Shown here in pieces: positions 17,294 to 26,282 of a DNA stretch of 34,143 nt. The notes under the pieces were generated by a model, which ran no database searches, had not been told where the DNA came from, and saw only the letters and a program-made list of their open reading frames with translations. The position numbers were made by a program, and so were the translations under genes. This DNA comes from Oscillospiraceae bacterium (GTDB lineage: Bacteria; Bacillota; Clostridia; Oscillospirales; Acutalibacteraceae), in NCBI GenBank assembly GCA_015065845.1, contig SVPQ01000024.1:1-34143 (forward strand), given 5' to 3'. How positions within the stretch are numbered: the stretch's first letter is position 1; each line of letters opens with the position of its first letter.

Positions 17294-17421
17294 GTTTCAT
17301 TAAAAGTTTATTGTAAACTGAAAACGATAGAATATTTTGGGTTTTATTTACTTTACTAGCAACTAGCCAACCAGCCACACTAACAACTATTATAATTACC
17401 GACCGCAGGTCCCGAAATTTT

Positions 17422-17449
17422 GCATTTTGCATTCTGCATTTTGCATTCA
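17422..17449. repeat. Four tandem heptamers GCATTNN
   Basis: GCATTTT, GCATTCT, GCATTTT and GCATTCA stand in direct succession. A related GCATT heptad run occurs at about 32511-32524 in the other repeat-rich gap. Confidence 0.7.
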
Positions 17450-17476
17450 GTAAAAAGGTGTTACCTTTTTACTGAA
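17446..17476. repeat. Foldback enclosing the stop codon of the giant exoprotein gene
   Basis: Perfect 14-bp arms (17446-17459 and 17463-17476) with a three-base loop. The stop codon (17461-17463) lies at the tip, so the last four sense codons and the first 3' bases mirror each other. Confidence 0.75.
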
Positions 17477-20400
17477 CCGCTTGCTTTATAAGTACTTGCA
17501 GTTTTCCCATTTACCGCTTTTACTGTATAACGATATTTTACACCTTTCTTTGCAGATTTGTCGGTGTATAACTTAGAAGTTGATTTTGCAGTTTTTATTG
17601 ATTTCCAACTGCTCCATTTCTTAGTCTTTGCGTTGTATTCTGAGCGATAAATTTTGTAACTTGTTGCACCTGCACTTTGTACCCACGCAACTTTTATGCC
17701 ATTTGAAAGTGCTTTTACTGCTACTTTCGGTTGTGCTAAATAAAGAAGTGATGAACTTGATTTGTAAGTGCTACCTGTTTTACCATTAACCGCTTTTACA
17801 GTGTACTTATATTTTACACCGCTCTTTGCTTTAGTGTCAGTCCATGAAACAGTTGAACCTTTGGTAATTGTTTTTACGCTCTTCCAACCGCTCCATTTAC
17901 CATTTGAATATTCTGCACGGTAAACTTTGTAACCTGTTGCACCTGTAATCTTGTTCCATTTAACCTTTACACCTGTACTTGCATTTGCAATTTTTACTGT
18001 TGGTTGTGCGAGATATAATATGCTCGAAGATTCTCCGAATTGACCAGCAAAAGAACCTTTGACAGGTGTTATAGCATATTTGTATTTAGTACCACTTCGT
18101 ACCCCAGTATCAGTCCAGGTAGTTGCACCAGATAAAGTAGTTTTATTTATCCAACTACTCCATTTTTTAGTTTTAGAGTCATAAGTTGAAGAATAAACTA
18201 TATATTTTTCTGCGTTTTCCACAGTATTCCAACTAACTACAACACCATTGCTTGTATTTGCAGTTTTTACAACTGGAACTGTAAGTGTAAGTTTTGGAAC
18301 TACAGTAATTTCAGTTTTTTCATTACAACGAGAACAATGTCTAGATTTAGTACCATTCTCAGTAAATGAAGCTGGTTTATCAACTATAAAATTGCTACCA
18401 AAACTATGACCGGTTGGATTTAAATTTTCTGTTTTTGTAGTTTTACAAACTGAACAAGTGAATGTCTTAACACCACTTACTGTACAGGTTGCGTTCTTAG
18501 TTACAACACCACTATTATATTTATGAGCAACTATCGGAATCATTTCTGTTTCAAGAATGACACCACAATCTTTACATTGTTTTACTTTAAGACCACTTGA
18601 AGTACAAGTTGCATTTTTGGAAACAATCCAATCAGAAGAGTTGTGACCAGTATTCAAAACAGTTACATTGCAAATTGCAGTTGCGCCATTTTCGTCTGAA
18701 ACTGCCATAATTTCCGCCTTACCAGCACCTACAGCGGTAATAAGACCGGTATAGTCTACTGTAACCACACTCTCGTCACTTGAGTACCAGGTAACAGATT
18801 TATTAGTTGCTGAATCAGGAGTAACAGTTGCACTCAACTGAATTTGTGAATCAACGATTGTCAAAACATTTGATTTATTAAGTTGAACTTTAATAACCTG
18901 AGCCTGAGGAATAAATTTCGCAGTAACAGTAACATCACCTGTAACAAACAAGTAATCATCTGAACTCCAACCACTAAACGCCTTACCACTTGGAGCGGTA
19001 ACTTTAGGTTCTTCAGCACTGAGACCATAAGGAACTTTCTGAGTACTTATAACAGAACCATCTGATGATTTAAATGTTACTGTATATTCTTTATAAGTAA
19101 TATCAGGATATAAAGTAATATCTGATGTTACGACATTTTTAGAAATATCCCATTTATTACCATCTGCAGTAATAAATCCATTAAACACCTGATATGATGT
19201 CTGATATTTTGTAGTATCAACTGTTACGGTTTTTCCGTGTTCTACAAACATAACATCAAAGAAATCGTCAACATTATGGATTTTTACAACATAATATTGT
19301 TTTGTACCATCTTTAATAGCGTAATATTCATCAACAACAAGACTGTTGTTTTTATTTTGTGCTTTTGCTATAAATGAAAGATGTGTATTTTTACTGATTG
19401 TAACAGGACCTGTATATTTAATACCATTAGTTTCAGGATTACTGCCATCAGTTGTGTAGTAAATTGTTGCACCTGTATCTGTACAAGTAAGTGTTACTTT
19501 TTGTGCTGTACTATATGAACCTGTTGTAACACTTGCTACAGGGTCAGCTACAGTTTCTTCATAATAATATTCCGGATAAAATGCACCTGAATTTGTAACA
19601 GTTGTATCACCAAGAACACTACCATCTTCAACATTTACCCAATTAGTAACAACCACTGAGTTGTGAAGTTCGGGAACTATAAGACGAGAACCGTAAACAA
19701 CATTTTGTTCACTTACAATTTGCGGATTTGTATTTGTTTCATTAAAATCAATATCATAGAAAACAACATTCTTTGTTGCCGGTTCAAATTTCGTTGTAAC
19801 TGCCATATTTGAAGTTACAATACAAGAACCATTACCATCAGTCGGAACTTTTGATAAATCCCAACTTGAAACAATACCCTCTTCTGTTTCTTCAAGAATT
19901 GGTGTAATAAGTTCTGCACCGTATTCAAATTCCTTTAATTCAACATAGTGAGTAGCCCAGTCTACAAAAGCAACAACATACTTTTCCTTTTCTTGCTCAG
20001 GGTAAACACTTAAATTATCTTGAACATTAACTGTTGATTGTGACCAGTTTGTAAAACGATAACCTGTTGAAACTGAAAGATTGCTTGGGTCAGGAACAAC
20101 TGCAGAACCACATTTATCAACAATTTGTTGTGAAACTACTGTTTTACCATCATAATCATAGAAAGTAACTGTATATTTAGGTTTTGGAGCTTCAATTTTA
20201 CCAAGATAAATTGATTCTGTCATACCTTTAACAGAAACAACAATAGAATAATCTCCTGACTCAATTGTTGGAGCCTCAAACAATCTTGCGTTCTGAATTG
20301 AAATTTCACCATTTGCACCAACAGTAATTTCATTACTTACATATTCAGTTGTGTAGTCTGAAGTCTGGTCAAATTTGTAAACCCACACAATTGCTTTCTT

Positions 20401-23130
20401 ACCTGCATATTGACTTGAAATTGTACCGTTTATATTTACAATCTGTTCCTGAGAAACTGCAGGGTCAGTAACTTTTTCACTTGATTTATATCTGTAATAA
20501 TATGTAGTAGGAGTTGTTTCTTTTTTTGTTTCAACTTCATAATAAGTTTCACCGCTAGTATTTGTAGGTGTTCCTTTAACTACCGGAACATTACCTGTAT
20601 AAGGAGTCCACTTTGACCAATCATAAATCTTGTAATAATTATAAAGCTTATTGTAAGTTGTGTAATCACATTTTTTAACTGTTACAAGACCAGCGCTACC
20701 ACTTTTAAGACCATTCCACCAGTATGAGTCTTTACAAACACTTGAATTGCTATATTTATAAGCATCTGCAGAAGAATCATAAGACTTTGCAGAAGTGTTA
20801 TAAAATGCATGGAATTTAGTATAACTACCCTTTTTAGACCATTCAATCCACCTGTTAATTGGGCCACCTGTATAACCAGCACACCAGTGCCAGTAAATAT
20901 AACCTTGTGTGCTTGTAGAAACAGTTGTTTTTTGCGTTGCTGTTTCAGAGGCTGTTTTTGGTGTTTTGTTATATGTTGTGTAGAGTGAATTACTCTTATT
21001 AAAGCCTGATGGCCATGATGGAACATAAGATATAGAGCCTGAAGTTGCTTTAACAAGGCTATAACCGTCCTGGGTCCAACCTGAAATAGCTGTTTCATAA
21101 GAAGTTTTTGTTGCTTTTGTTTTATATCTGTAATAATTTGTAGTTGTACCTGCAACTGATTTTGTTTCAACAGCACTTACACCGTTTACACCCTGAGTTA
21201 CCGGAACTGTGCCACTGTAAGCAATCCAGGCAGACCACGCAGAACTGTTATCAATATTAGTGTTTATTGGTTGTGCAATAGTACCATTTGAACCATAATT
21301 ATTTATAGCATAAATCTGAACTGCATATGCAAGGCTGTCATAAGGCACAAAAATTGAAAGTGTTTTACTGTCACCTGGGTTTAAAGCAAATGCAGAAGAT
21401 TCTGTTGAGTTGAGTAAAGCTCCCTGAGAAGATTTTAATGCTGCGACAACTCTACCAGAAACAACATTTTTTGCTGTTGATGAAGCAGTAACTTTTACTG
21501 TAATATCATAACCCGCTTTTGTAGAATTTCGTGAAATTGAGTTAAGCGCTACAACTGTCGGGTAAGCAGAATCATACCACTCAAAAACAGTATAAACTGT
21601 TGTGTCACCTTTAATAGCGTCAAATGATTTATCCCAACCTTTAAAGGTGTAACCATCTGCAGGTGCAGTGACTGTTGTCGGAGCGGTTGCAGATTTGTTA
21701 TAAGTAACTTTTTCTGTTTTTATAATAGCATTTGTAACACTGTTTACAAATTTTACTGTATATGTATTTGCATTATAAACCGCAGTAATAGTTTTGTCAG
21801 AAGTTATATTTGTATAATCTGAATCCCATTTATTAGCAAATGTATAACCCTCGTGTTCAGGTGCCTTAGGCGGAGTTGCGCTATGACCATAAGCAACATT
21901 CTTTTCAGTTTTTATAACTTTGCCTGAAATAGGGTCTTTAAATGTAACAGTGAGATTTGGGTGAACTGTAAAGCTGACTCTGTTACCAACAACTTGTTTT
22001 GCAGAGTTTTTAGAAATAATTTCTGCTTCATAGTTACCTGCAGAAGTCATTTTGTTAGAAACATACTGAAAACCTTTAATTTCACTTGAAGTGCTCTGAA
22101 GCACACCATTTTTATATATTTTAACAAAATATGAATCTGCATCTTTTGCTTCATTCCAACTGAAAGTCGCAGTATCATTTATACCGATATGTGCGGTAGA
22201 AGTTTTGATTTTCGCTGCCGCAGGTGCGATATTACTTGTTTTGAAACTTGCAGTAGAAGAATAATAATTTTTATCATTATATTTTACATAAAAGCGATAA
22301 TAATATGTTGTATTTGGGGTAAGACTACTTATATCTGCTGAAATAGTATTTTTTGCAGATGTGTTACTAACAACAACTTTTTTGCTTAAATCTTTGTTAT
22401 CAATATGAGATTTAGTTGTACTTAAATAATAACCATAAGATTGAACTGACGATGTTATAGTTGCACTGATATGTGCAGTTGTGTTAGTTGTTGTTGGAGT
22501 TTGGTTGTTGATGGATAGCGAATTCCCACCAAGCGTATTAGGTTTATAGTGTGCTATATAACCATAAGTTGCAGCTTCAGCTCCCCAACCAGTGTACAAT
22601 TTAATTTTCAAATACTTATCTAAATTTTTTTTAGTTAAAGTGCGTGAATCTTTACATGTATTCCAACATACCGTGCTATTCCAATCCTTGTTGCAATCTG
22701 TAAAATAAATTGTGTCACCTTTTATATTAGTTATGAATATTGTATGATTAAAATTGCTAGTGGATTTTGTTCTGTATCTTACAACATCACCTGGTCTTAA
22801 CTTTTCAATAGAACTCGAAGATGAAGTTGATTTATATAAAACCCAACCGTCCCCTCTGCCATTTGCAAAATCAACTCCCCAAACATAGCCAGACAGCCAA
22901 CGAGCGTAACCATGACAATCCTGTCCCATTGGCCAAATTTTTTGTGCTGTACCACAGGGGTAAAGTTTCTTTGCAGCAGCTAATTTTGCATCAAATTGAC
23001 TTTGAGTCAAAGCAACCGCCTCGGCTTTAATCGAAAATCCTGAAAAATCGTAACTACTCAATGGTATTGAACCTGCAAGCATTATGAATGCAAGTGCTAA
23101 AGAAAGTGTAGTTTTCAAAAATCGTTTCAT
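17461..23130 (-). CDS. Giant secreted multi-domain protein with N-terminal CHAP/papain-fold domain
   Basis: About 1,889 residues. A signal peptide (MKRFLKTTLSLALAFIMLAG) opens it. The start at 23130 is chosen because AAAGGA sits before it and overlaps the ATG at 23139. Residues about 45-195 form a CHAP/NlpC-like cysteine domain: C72 in DCHGYARW, PGDVV, H129 in FNHTIFI, then D145/N147. Next come an FN3-like region, two InlB-type repeats (about 390-517), a CARDB-like domain, two WSxW modules (about 630-900), a chitobiase C-terminal-like domain (about 1197-1277), a Big2 domain (about 1410-1490), three CxxC-type repeats (about 1497-1615) and three FN3 repeats (about 1610-1889). No LPxTG or dockerin is visible. 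It could be a wall hydrolase, adhesin or toxin-like protein. It lies 28 bp after the LRR-FN3 gene, so they share an operon. Confidence 0.82.
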   Translation of the reverse strand: MKRFLKTTLSLALAFIMLAGSIPLSSYDFSGFSIKAEAVALTQSQFDAKLAAAKKLYPCGTAQKIWPMGQDCHGYARWLSGYVWGVDFANGRGDGWVLYKSTSSSSSIEKLRPGDVVRYRTKSTSNFNHTIFITNIKGDTIYFTDCNKDWNSTVCWNTCKDSRTLTKKNLDKYLKIKLYTGWGAEAATYGYIAHYKPNTLGGNSLSINNQTPTTTNTTAHISATITSSVQSYGYYLSTTKSHIDNKDLSKKVVVSNTSAKNTISADISSLTPNTTYYYRFYVKYNDKNYYSSTASFKTSNIAPAAAKIKTSTAHIGINDTATFSWNEAKDADSYFVKIYKNGVLQSTSSEIKGFQYVSNKMTSAGNYEAEIISKNSAKQVVGNRVSFTVHPNLTVTFKDPISGKVIKTEKNVAYGHSATPPKAPEHEGYTFANKWDSDYTNITSDKTITAVYNANTYTVKFVNSVTNAIIKTEKVTYNKSATAPTTVTAPADGYTFKGWDKSFDAIKGDTTVYTVFEWYDSAYPTVVALNSISRNSTKAGYDITVKVTASSTAKNVVSGRVVAALKSSQGALLNSTESSAFALNPGDSKTLSIFVPYDSLAYAVQIYAINNYGSNGTIAQPINTNIDNSSAWSAWIAYSGTVPVTQGVNGVSAVETKSVAGTTTNYYRYKTKATKTSYETAISGWTQDGYSLVKATSGSISYVPSWPSGFNKSNSLYTTYNKTPKTASETATQKTTVSTSTQGYIYWHWCAGYTGGPINRWIEWSKKGSYTKFHAFYNTSAKSYDSSADAYKYSNSSVCKDSYWWNGLKSGSAGLVTVKKCDYTTYNKLYNYYKIYDWSKWTPYTGNVPVVKGTPTNTSGETYYEVETKKETTPTTYYYRYKSSEKVTDPAVSQEQIVNINGTISSQYAGKKAIVWVYKFDQTSDYTTEYVSNEITVGANGEISIQNARLFEAPTIESGDYSIVVSVKGMTESIYLGKIEAPKPKYTVTFYDYDGKTVVSQQIVDKCGSAVVPDPSNLSVSTGYRFTNWSQSTVNVQDNLSVYPEQEKEKYVVAFVDWATHYVELKEFEYGAELITPILEETEEGIVSSWDLSKVPTDGNGSCIVTSNMAVTTKFEPATKNVVFYDIDFNETNTNPQIVSEQNVVYGSRLIVPELHNSVVVTNWVNVEDGSVLGDTTVTNSGAFYPEYYYEETVADPVASVTTGSYSTAQKVTLTCTDTGATIYYTTDGSNPETNGIKYTGPVTISKNTHLSFIAKAQNKNNSLVVDEYYAIKDGTKQYYVVKIHNVDDFFDVMFVEHGKTVTVDTTKYQTSYQVFNGFITADGNKWDISKNVVTSDITLYPDITYKEYTVTFKSSDGSVISTQKVPYGLSAEEPKVTAPSGKAFSGWSSDDYLFVTGDVTVTAKFIPQAQVIKVQLNKSNVLTIVDSQIQLSATVTPDSATNKSVTWYSSDESVVTVDYTGLITAVGAGKAEIMAVSDENGATAICNVTVLNTGHNSSDWIVSKNATCTSSGLKVKQCKDCGVILETEMIPIVAHKYNSGVVTKNATCTVSGVKTFTCSVCKTTKTENLNPTGHSFGSNFIVDKPASFTENGTKSRHCSRCNEKTEITVVPKLTLTVPVVKTANTSNGVVVSWNTVENAEKYIVYSSTYDSKTKKWSSWINKTTLSGATTWTDTGVRSGTKYKYAITPVKGSFAGQFGESSSILYLAQPTVKIANASTGVKVKWNKITGATGYKVYRAEYSNGKWSGWKSVKTITKGSTVSWTDTKAKSGVKYKYTVKAVNGKTGSTYKSSSSLLYLAQPKVAVKALSNGIKVAWVQSAGATSYKIYRSEYNAKTKKWSSWKSIKTAKSTSKLYTDKSAKKGVKYRYTVKAVNGKTASTYKASGSVKR

Positions 23131-23158
23131 CAATAACATCCTTTCAAATATGTTTTAA

Positions 23159-24769
23159 TTATTGATTCTGTTCACCATTTGTTGTTTCTGTTGTTGGAAC
23201 AGTTGTAACTTCTGTAATTGGTAAAGTAATGCTAAGATTACCTATATAAGCACTTTTAAAGTTACCGCACTTAGCTCTTACTGTATATTTATAAGTAGCG
23301 CCCTGAACAACAGAAGTATCAGTCCACTCAAAAACATTTCCAGTTACTTCACCATAGTTTTTCCAAGAAGAATATTTTTGTGTTTCATCATTAAATTCAG
23401 CACGATAAACAATATATCCTTTAGCCCCTGTTACTTTGTTCCAACTTACCTCAACACCACTCTCGTTATTTGCAAGTTTTACTGTTGGCCTTGCTAAATA
23501 TAAAATTTTATCACTTGATTTATATTCACTTTTAAAAGTTTTGCCATTACAAGCTCTTACAGTATATTTATAATACACACCACTCTTCACTGATTTATCT
23601 GTCCATGATGTTTTACTTGCTTTCGCAGTAGTAATATTTTTCCATGATTCCCATTTTTTAGTTTTGGTATTATAACTTTTTCTGTAAATTGTATAACCTG
23701 TTGCATTAGCAATTGTATTCCAAGTTACTTTAATACCGCTACTTGCATTTGCTACTTTAACTGTCGGTGCAATATTATATTTAAGTCCTTTTGTTGCAGT
23801 ATATTTACTTGCAACATTACCTTTTATAGCTTTTACTGTGTAACTATATTTAGTTCCAAGTTTTACTGTTTTATCAGTATAACTCAAACCAGTTGTATTT
23901 TTAATTATTTTCCAGCTTGAATATTTTTTTGTGCTTTTGTTATATGTTCTTCTATAAACTCTGTAACTTTCGGCATTTTTAATTTTATTCCAAGTTATTT
24001 TAATACCTTTTGTAGTGTTTGAAGTTTTTACCGTTGGTGTTGCAAGAGTTACAGTATTTGTATTTTTAACAACAAATTTAAAACCATTATTTTTAGCATA
24101 AGTTTGTGTTGTTGAGCCTTTAGGGGCATAAAATGTTATACTGTCAACTTTATATGAATAACTGTGGTCGTGAGAAATACCATAACCAAAAGCCTGACTA
24201 CCTATTTTTACATCTTTATTTTTCACTTTCACGCTAACAAGTTCATCACAACTTAAAAAGGCTTCAACACCTATTGTTTTTAAAGTTGAAGGTAAAACAA
24301 CAGATTTTAATGAAACACACTCAAAAAAACTGTTATTCCCTATTGAAGACAACCCCTCTGGAAAATTAATTGTTTGTAATGACCAGCATCTTCCAAATGC
24401 ACTATCCCCAATTTTTTTTAAAGTTTTAGGTAAGGTTATTTTTTGGATTCTTCCACCTTCAAAAAATGCCATTTCTCCAATTTCAGTTATCCCCTCAGAA
24501 ATTACAACTTCGCTTGCCATAATTCCCATTAAAGCATCTTTAGCAATTTTTGTTACAGGTAATCCATTATATTTACCCGGTACAACCAAAGGACTTGTAT
24601 TTTCCCAATCGTACTCATAATCAACTACAGAATATGATTTGCCATCACTATTCAATTTAAATTCAAGCGAATGACTGTCAGCCGCATTTGCTGTAATTGT
24701 CATAGGTGCAGTCGCACATATTCCCATTACAAAAACAAACGCTAAGACTAGACTTAAAAATCTTTTCAT
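23159..24769 (-). CDS. Secreted LRR (BspA-type) and FN3 repeat protein
   Basis: About 536 residues. The start at 24769 follows AGGGG by nine bases; the in-frame ATG at 24805 has no ribosome site. A signal peptide probably ends at ITANA (about residue 29). BspA-type LRRs span about 35-220 (for example TLPKTLKKIGDSAFGRCWSL). Three FN3 repeats follow at about 240-330, 330-426 and 426-520, then a Thr/Glu tail. The FN3 units share phrases such as VSWNKVTGAKGYIVYRAEF with the C-terminus of the giant neighbour (KWNKITGATGYKVYRAEY), so the two proteins carry the same module and may bind the same surface. No sortase signal or wall-binding domain is evident. It is the first gene of the exoprotein operon. 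Confidence 0.85.
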   Translation of the reverse strand: MKRFLSLVLAFVFVMGICATAPMTITANAADSHSLEFKLNSDGKSYSVVDYEYDWENTSPLVVPGKYNGLPVTKIAKDALMGIMASEVVISEGITEIGEMAFFEGGRIQKITLPKTLKKIGDSAFGRCWSLQTINFPEGLSSIGNNSFFECVSLKSVVLPSTLKTIGVEAFLSCDELVSVKVKNKDVKIGSQAFGYGISHDHSYSYKVDSITFYAPKGSTTQTYAKNNGFKFVVKNTNTVTLATPTVKTSNTTKGIKITWNKIKNAESYRVYRRTYNKSTKKYSSWKIIKNTTGLSYTDKTVKLGTKYSYTVKAIKGNVASKYTATKGLKYNIAPTVKVANASSGIKVTWNTIANATGYTIYRKSYNTKTKKWESWKNITTAKASKTSWTDKSVKSGVYYKYTVRACNGKTFKSEYKSSDKILYLARPTVKLANNESGVEVSWNKVTGAKGYIVYRAEFNDETQKYSSWKNYGEVTGNVFEWTDTSVVQGATYKYTVRAKCGNFKSAYIGNLSITLPITEVTTVPTTETTNGEQNQ

Positions 24770-24814
24770 TTTACAAAACCCCTTTTGTTTTAATTTTAAT
24801 TTCAATATACCACC

Positions 24815-24867
24815 ATTTTTTTACAATTTACATAGCTTTTCAAAAAACGACCTTTTTTTGTAAAAAA
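24815..24867. promoter_or_regulatory. Candidate regulator boxes upstream of the exoprotein operon
   Basis: Two blocks, ATTTTTTTACAA (24815-24826) and CTTTTTTTGTAAAAAA (24852-24867), recur letter for letter upstream of the response regulator (27064-27099). They lie around a promoter whose likely -10 is TATATT (minus strand, 24804-24809) with a poor -35, as expected for an activator-dependent promoter. The blocks are A/T-rich, so chance similarity is possible. Confidence 0.45.
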
Positions 24868-24871
24868 CAGG

Positions 24872-24901
24872 AAAATGGCTACCTCAAAAATGAGATAGCC
24901 A
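24872..24901 (-). terminator. Terminator of the two-component operon
   Basis: TGGCTA-x-CTCA / TGAG-x-TAGCCA hairpin with one mismatch and an AAAA loop, followed on the minus strand by TTTT. It lies 14 bp after the kinase stop and upstream of the exoprotein promoter. Confidence 0.7.
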
Positions 24902-24914
24902 TAATAAATTTAAT

Positions 24915-26282
24915 TTATGAATTTTTCAAATTAACACACGCTATGAATTTGTTTTCAATAATTTGTGTAGTGAAATCACCGTCATATTTCTTTGCAATTT
25001 CTTTAATTAAAGATGTGCCAATACCGTGATTATCTTTATCGGTCTTTGTTGTTACAATATCGCCTTTTTCATCAGTAGAAATTCCAGTAAACTGATTTTC
25101 AGTTTTCACAAACAGATAACCAGCTTTAATTTGTGATTTAAGCAAAATATGTTTTTCTTCACATTCAAGTTTTTCAGTTGCTTCAATTGCATTATTAAGA
25201 AGATTTAAAAAGACGCAGTTAAGGTCAATGCTTTCAATGTTTAAGTCTTTCGGAACATCTATAAACGCGTTAATTATTATACCTTTACGCTTTGCTTCTT
25301 CTGCTTTTGCACCTACAATTGCATTAACAACAACATTTTCAGAATACACAGGTAATTTAGTTGCGTTTATGCTCTTTTCCATTGCAGAAATAATTTCACT
25401 TGCTTTTTCGATGCTTTCGTCCGAATTCTCTTTAATTAAAAGTTTTGCAGTTTCTAAATTATCTTTAAAATCGTGACGAATTCTTCTGACTTCATTTGTT
25501 TTTTCCTGAAGTTTGTTGTAATAATCAAGCTCAATACCTTTAACATTTTCAACCCAGTAAAGTTTTTCTTTTACAACCTCTCCCTCACCTATCTGCACCA
25601 TAACTTTATACATTATAAATGACAGAATAAGTAAAAATGCTGGGGAAATTAAAAGTAAACTTTGCATAAAAACATCTTGCGTTCCAGCAGTTGTTATGCA
25701 TACACATAAAATCATAAAACAATTCAGAACAATAATTAAAGAGAAAACAATTAAAACTTTTGTTGGTAATCTCAGAACCATCTTTTTCATCAAAAGATAA
25801 AAAACTATCGCCGCAAAGAAATAAATAACCATTTGTTCAAAATACGCTATTACAATTTTCCATAAATCAGGATAAAGTGTATTACTTAAATCAAATTGAA
25901 ATGCTTTTGCAACGAAAAAACCGTAAAACATATCAGCAGCCGCTATTACAACCTGATAAATAATAAACGCTTTGAATTTTTCACCAGTTTTCTCTTTAAA
26001 AAGAAATAAAAAGTAGAGCAGTGAAAAAACTGTTATTGAAACAGCTTTTGCACCATAAAGAAAATGCGCTTTTGTACCAATTTCTAAAAACAGTGGCGTG
26101 TAATTAAAACCAACATTTATTATTGTCATTCCAATATTAAAAGAAAATATTGAAAGTATGCGTTTTAATTTTGGAGTAAGCACAAAATTGGTAGTTATAC
26201 TCATTATAAATAAAACAGAAAAAGATAAAACATAGGATGCAACATTCAAAAACAGTTCACTACTAAACAAATCGCTAAACAT
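24915..26282 (-). CDS. AgrC-like GHKL sensor histidine kinase
   Basis: This is a 455-residue membrane kinase. The first 230 residues hold six or seven transmembrane helices and no large outside domain. A dimerisation helix follows with the phospho-acceptor H270 in RRIRHDFKDN, the RHDxxN pattern of the AgrC/ComD group. The ATPase domain has an N box FLNLLNNAIEATEK (about 358-371) and a G box HGIGTSL (about 419-425). Its ATG overlaps the response regulator stop by one base (TAATG), so the pair is co-translated. Such kinases often sense peptides, but no AgrB protease or AgrD precursor gene is beside it, so the signal is unknown. Confidence 0.9.
   Translation of the reverse strand: MFSDLFSSELFLNVASYVLSFSVLFIMSITTNFVLTPKLKRILSIFSFNIGMTIINVGFNYTPLFLEIGTKAHFLYGAKAVSITVFSLLYFLFLFKEKTGEKFKAFIIYQVVIAAADMFYGFFVAKAFQFDLSNTLYPDLWKIVIAYFEQMVIYFFAAIVFYLLMKKMVLRLPTKVLIVFSLIIVLNCFMILCVCITTAGTQDVFMQSLLLISPAFLLILSFIMYKVMVQIGEGEVVKEKLYWVENVKGIELDYYNKLQEKTNEVRRIRHDFKDNLETAKLLIKENSDESIEKASEIISAMEKSINATKLPVYSENVVVNAIVGAKAEEAKRKGIIINAFIDVPKDLNIESIDLNCVFLNLLNNAIEATEKLECEEKHILLKSQIKAGYLFVKTENQFTGISTDEKGDIVTTKTDKDNHGIGTSLIKEIAKKYDGDFTTQIIENKFIACVNLKNS

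Larger units (their letters stand above)
16992..17460. repeat. Repeat-rich intergenic island
   Basis: This 469-bp gap holds no credible gene. It contains a 17-bp perfect foldback (17061-17107), a degenerate hairpin starting GTAGGGG (17120-17147), a large two-level foldback (17224-17293), four tandem 7-mers (17422-17449) and a foldback across the stop codon of the next gene (17446-17476). TTGCTAGT near the left side (17001-17008) recurs inverted at 17355-17362. The pattern looks like piled-up small non-autonomous or palindromic elements. Confidence 0.6.

Noticed and set aside
17232..17432. 66-residue frame in the repeat-rich gap
   Set aside because: It is made from the foldback and heptad repeats and has no ribosome site or conserved content.
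20682..21176. Gln/Leu-rich 164-residue frame within the giant exoprotein
   Set aside because: Frame-shifted shadow of a Thr/Ser-rich coding stretch on the same strand.
24872..24901. Small peptide (AgrD-like) gene between kinase and LRR-FN3 gene
   Set aside because: The gap is about 140 bp and is filled by a terminator, the shared boxes and a promoter; no start codon with a ribosome site opens a plausible peptide.
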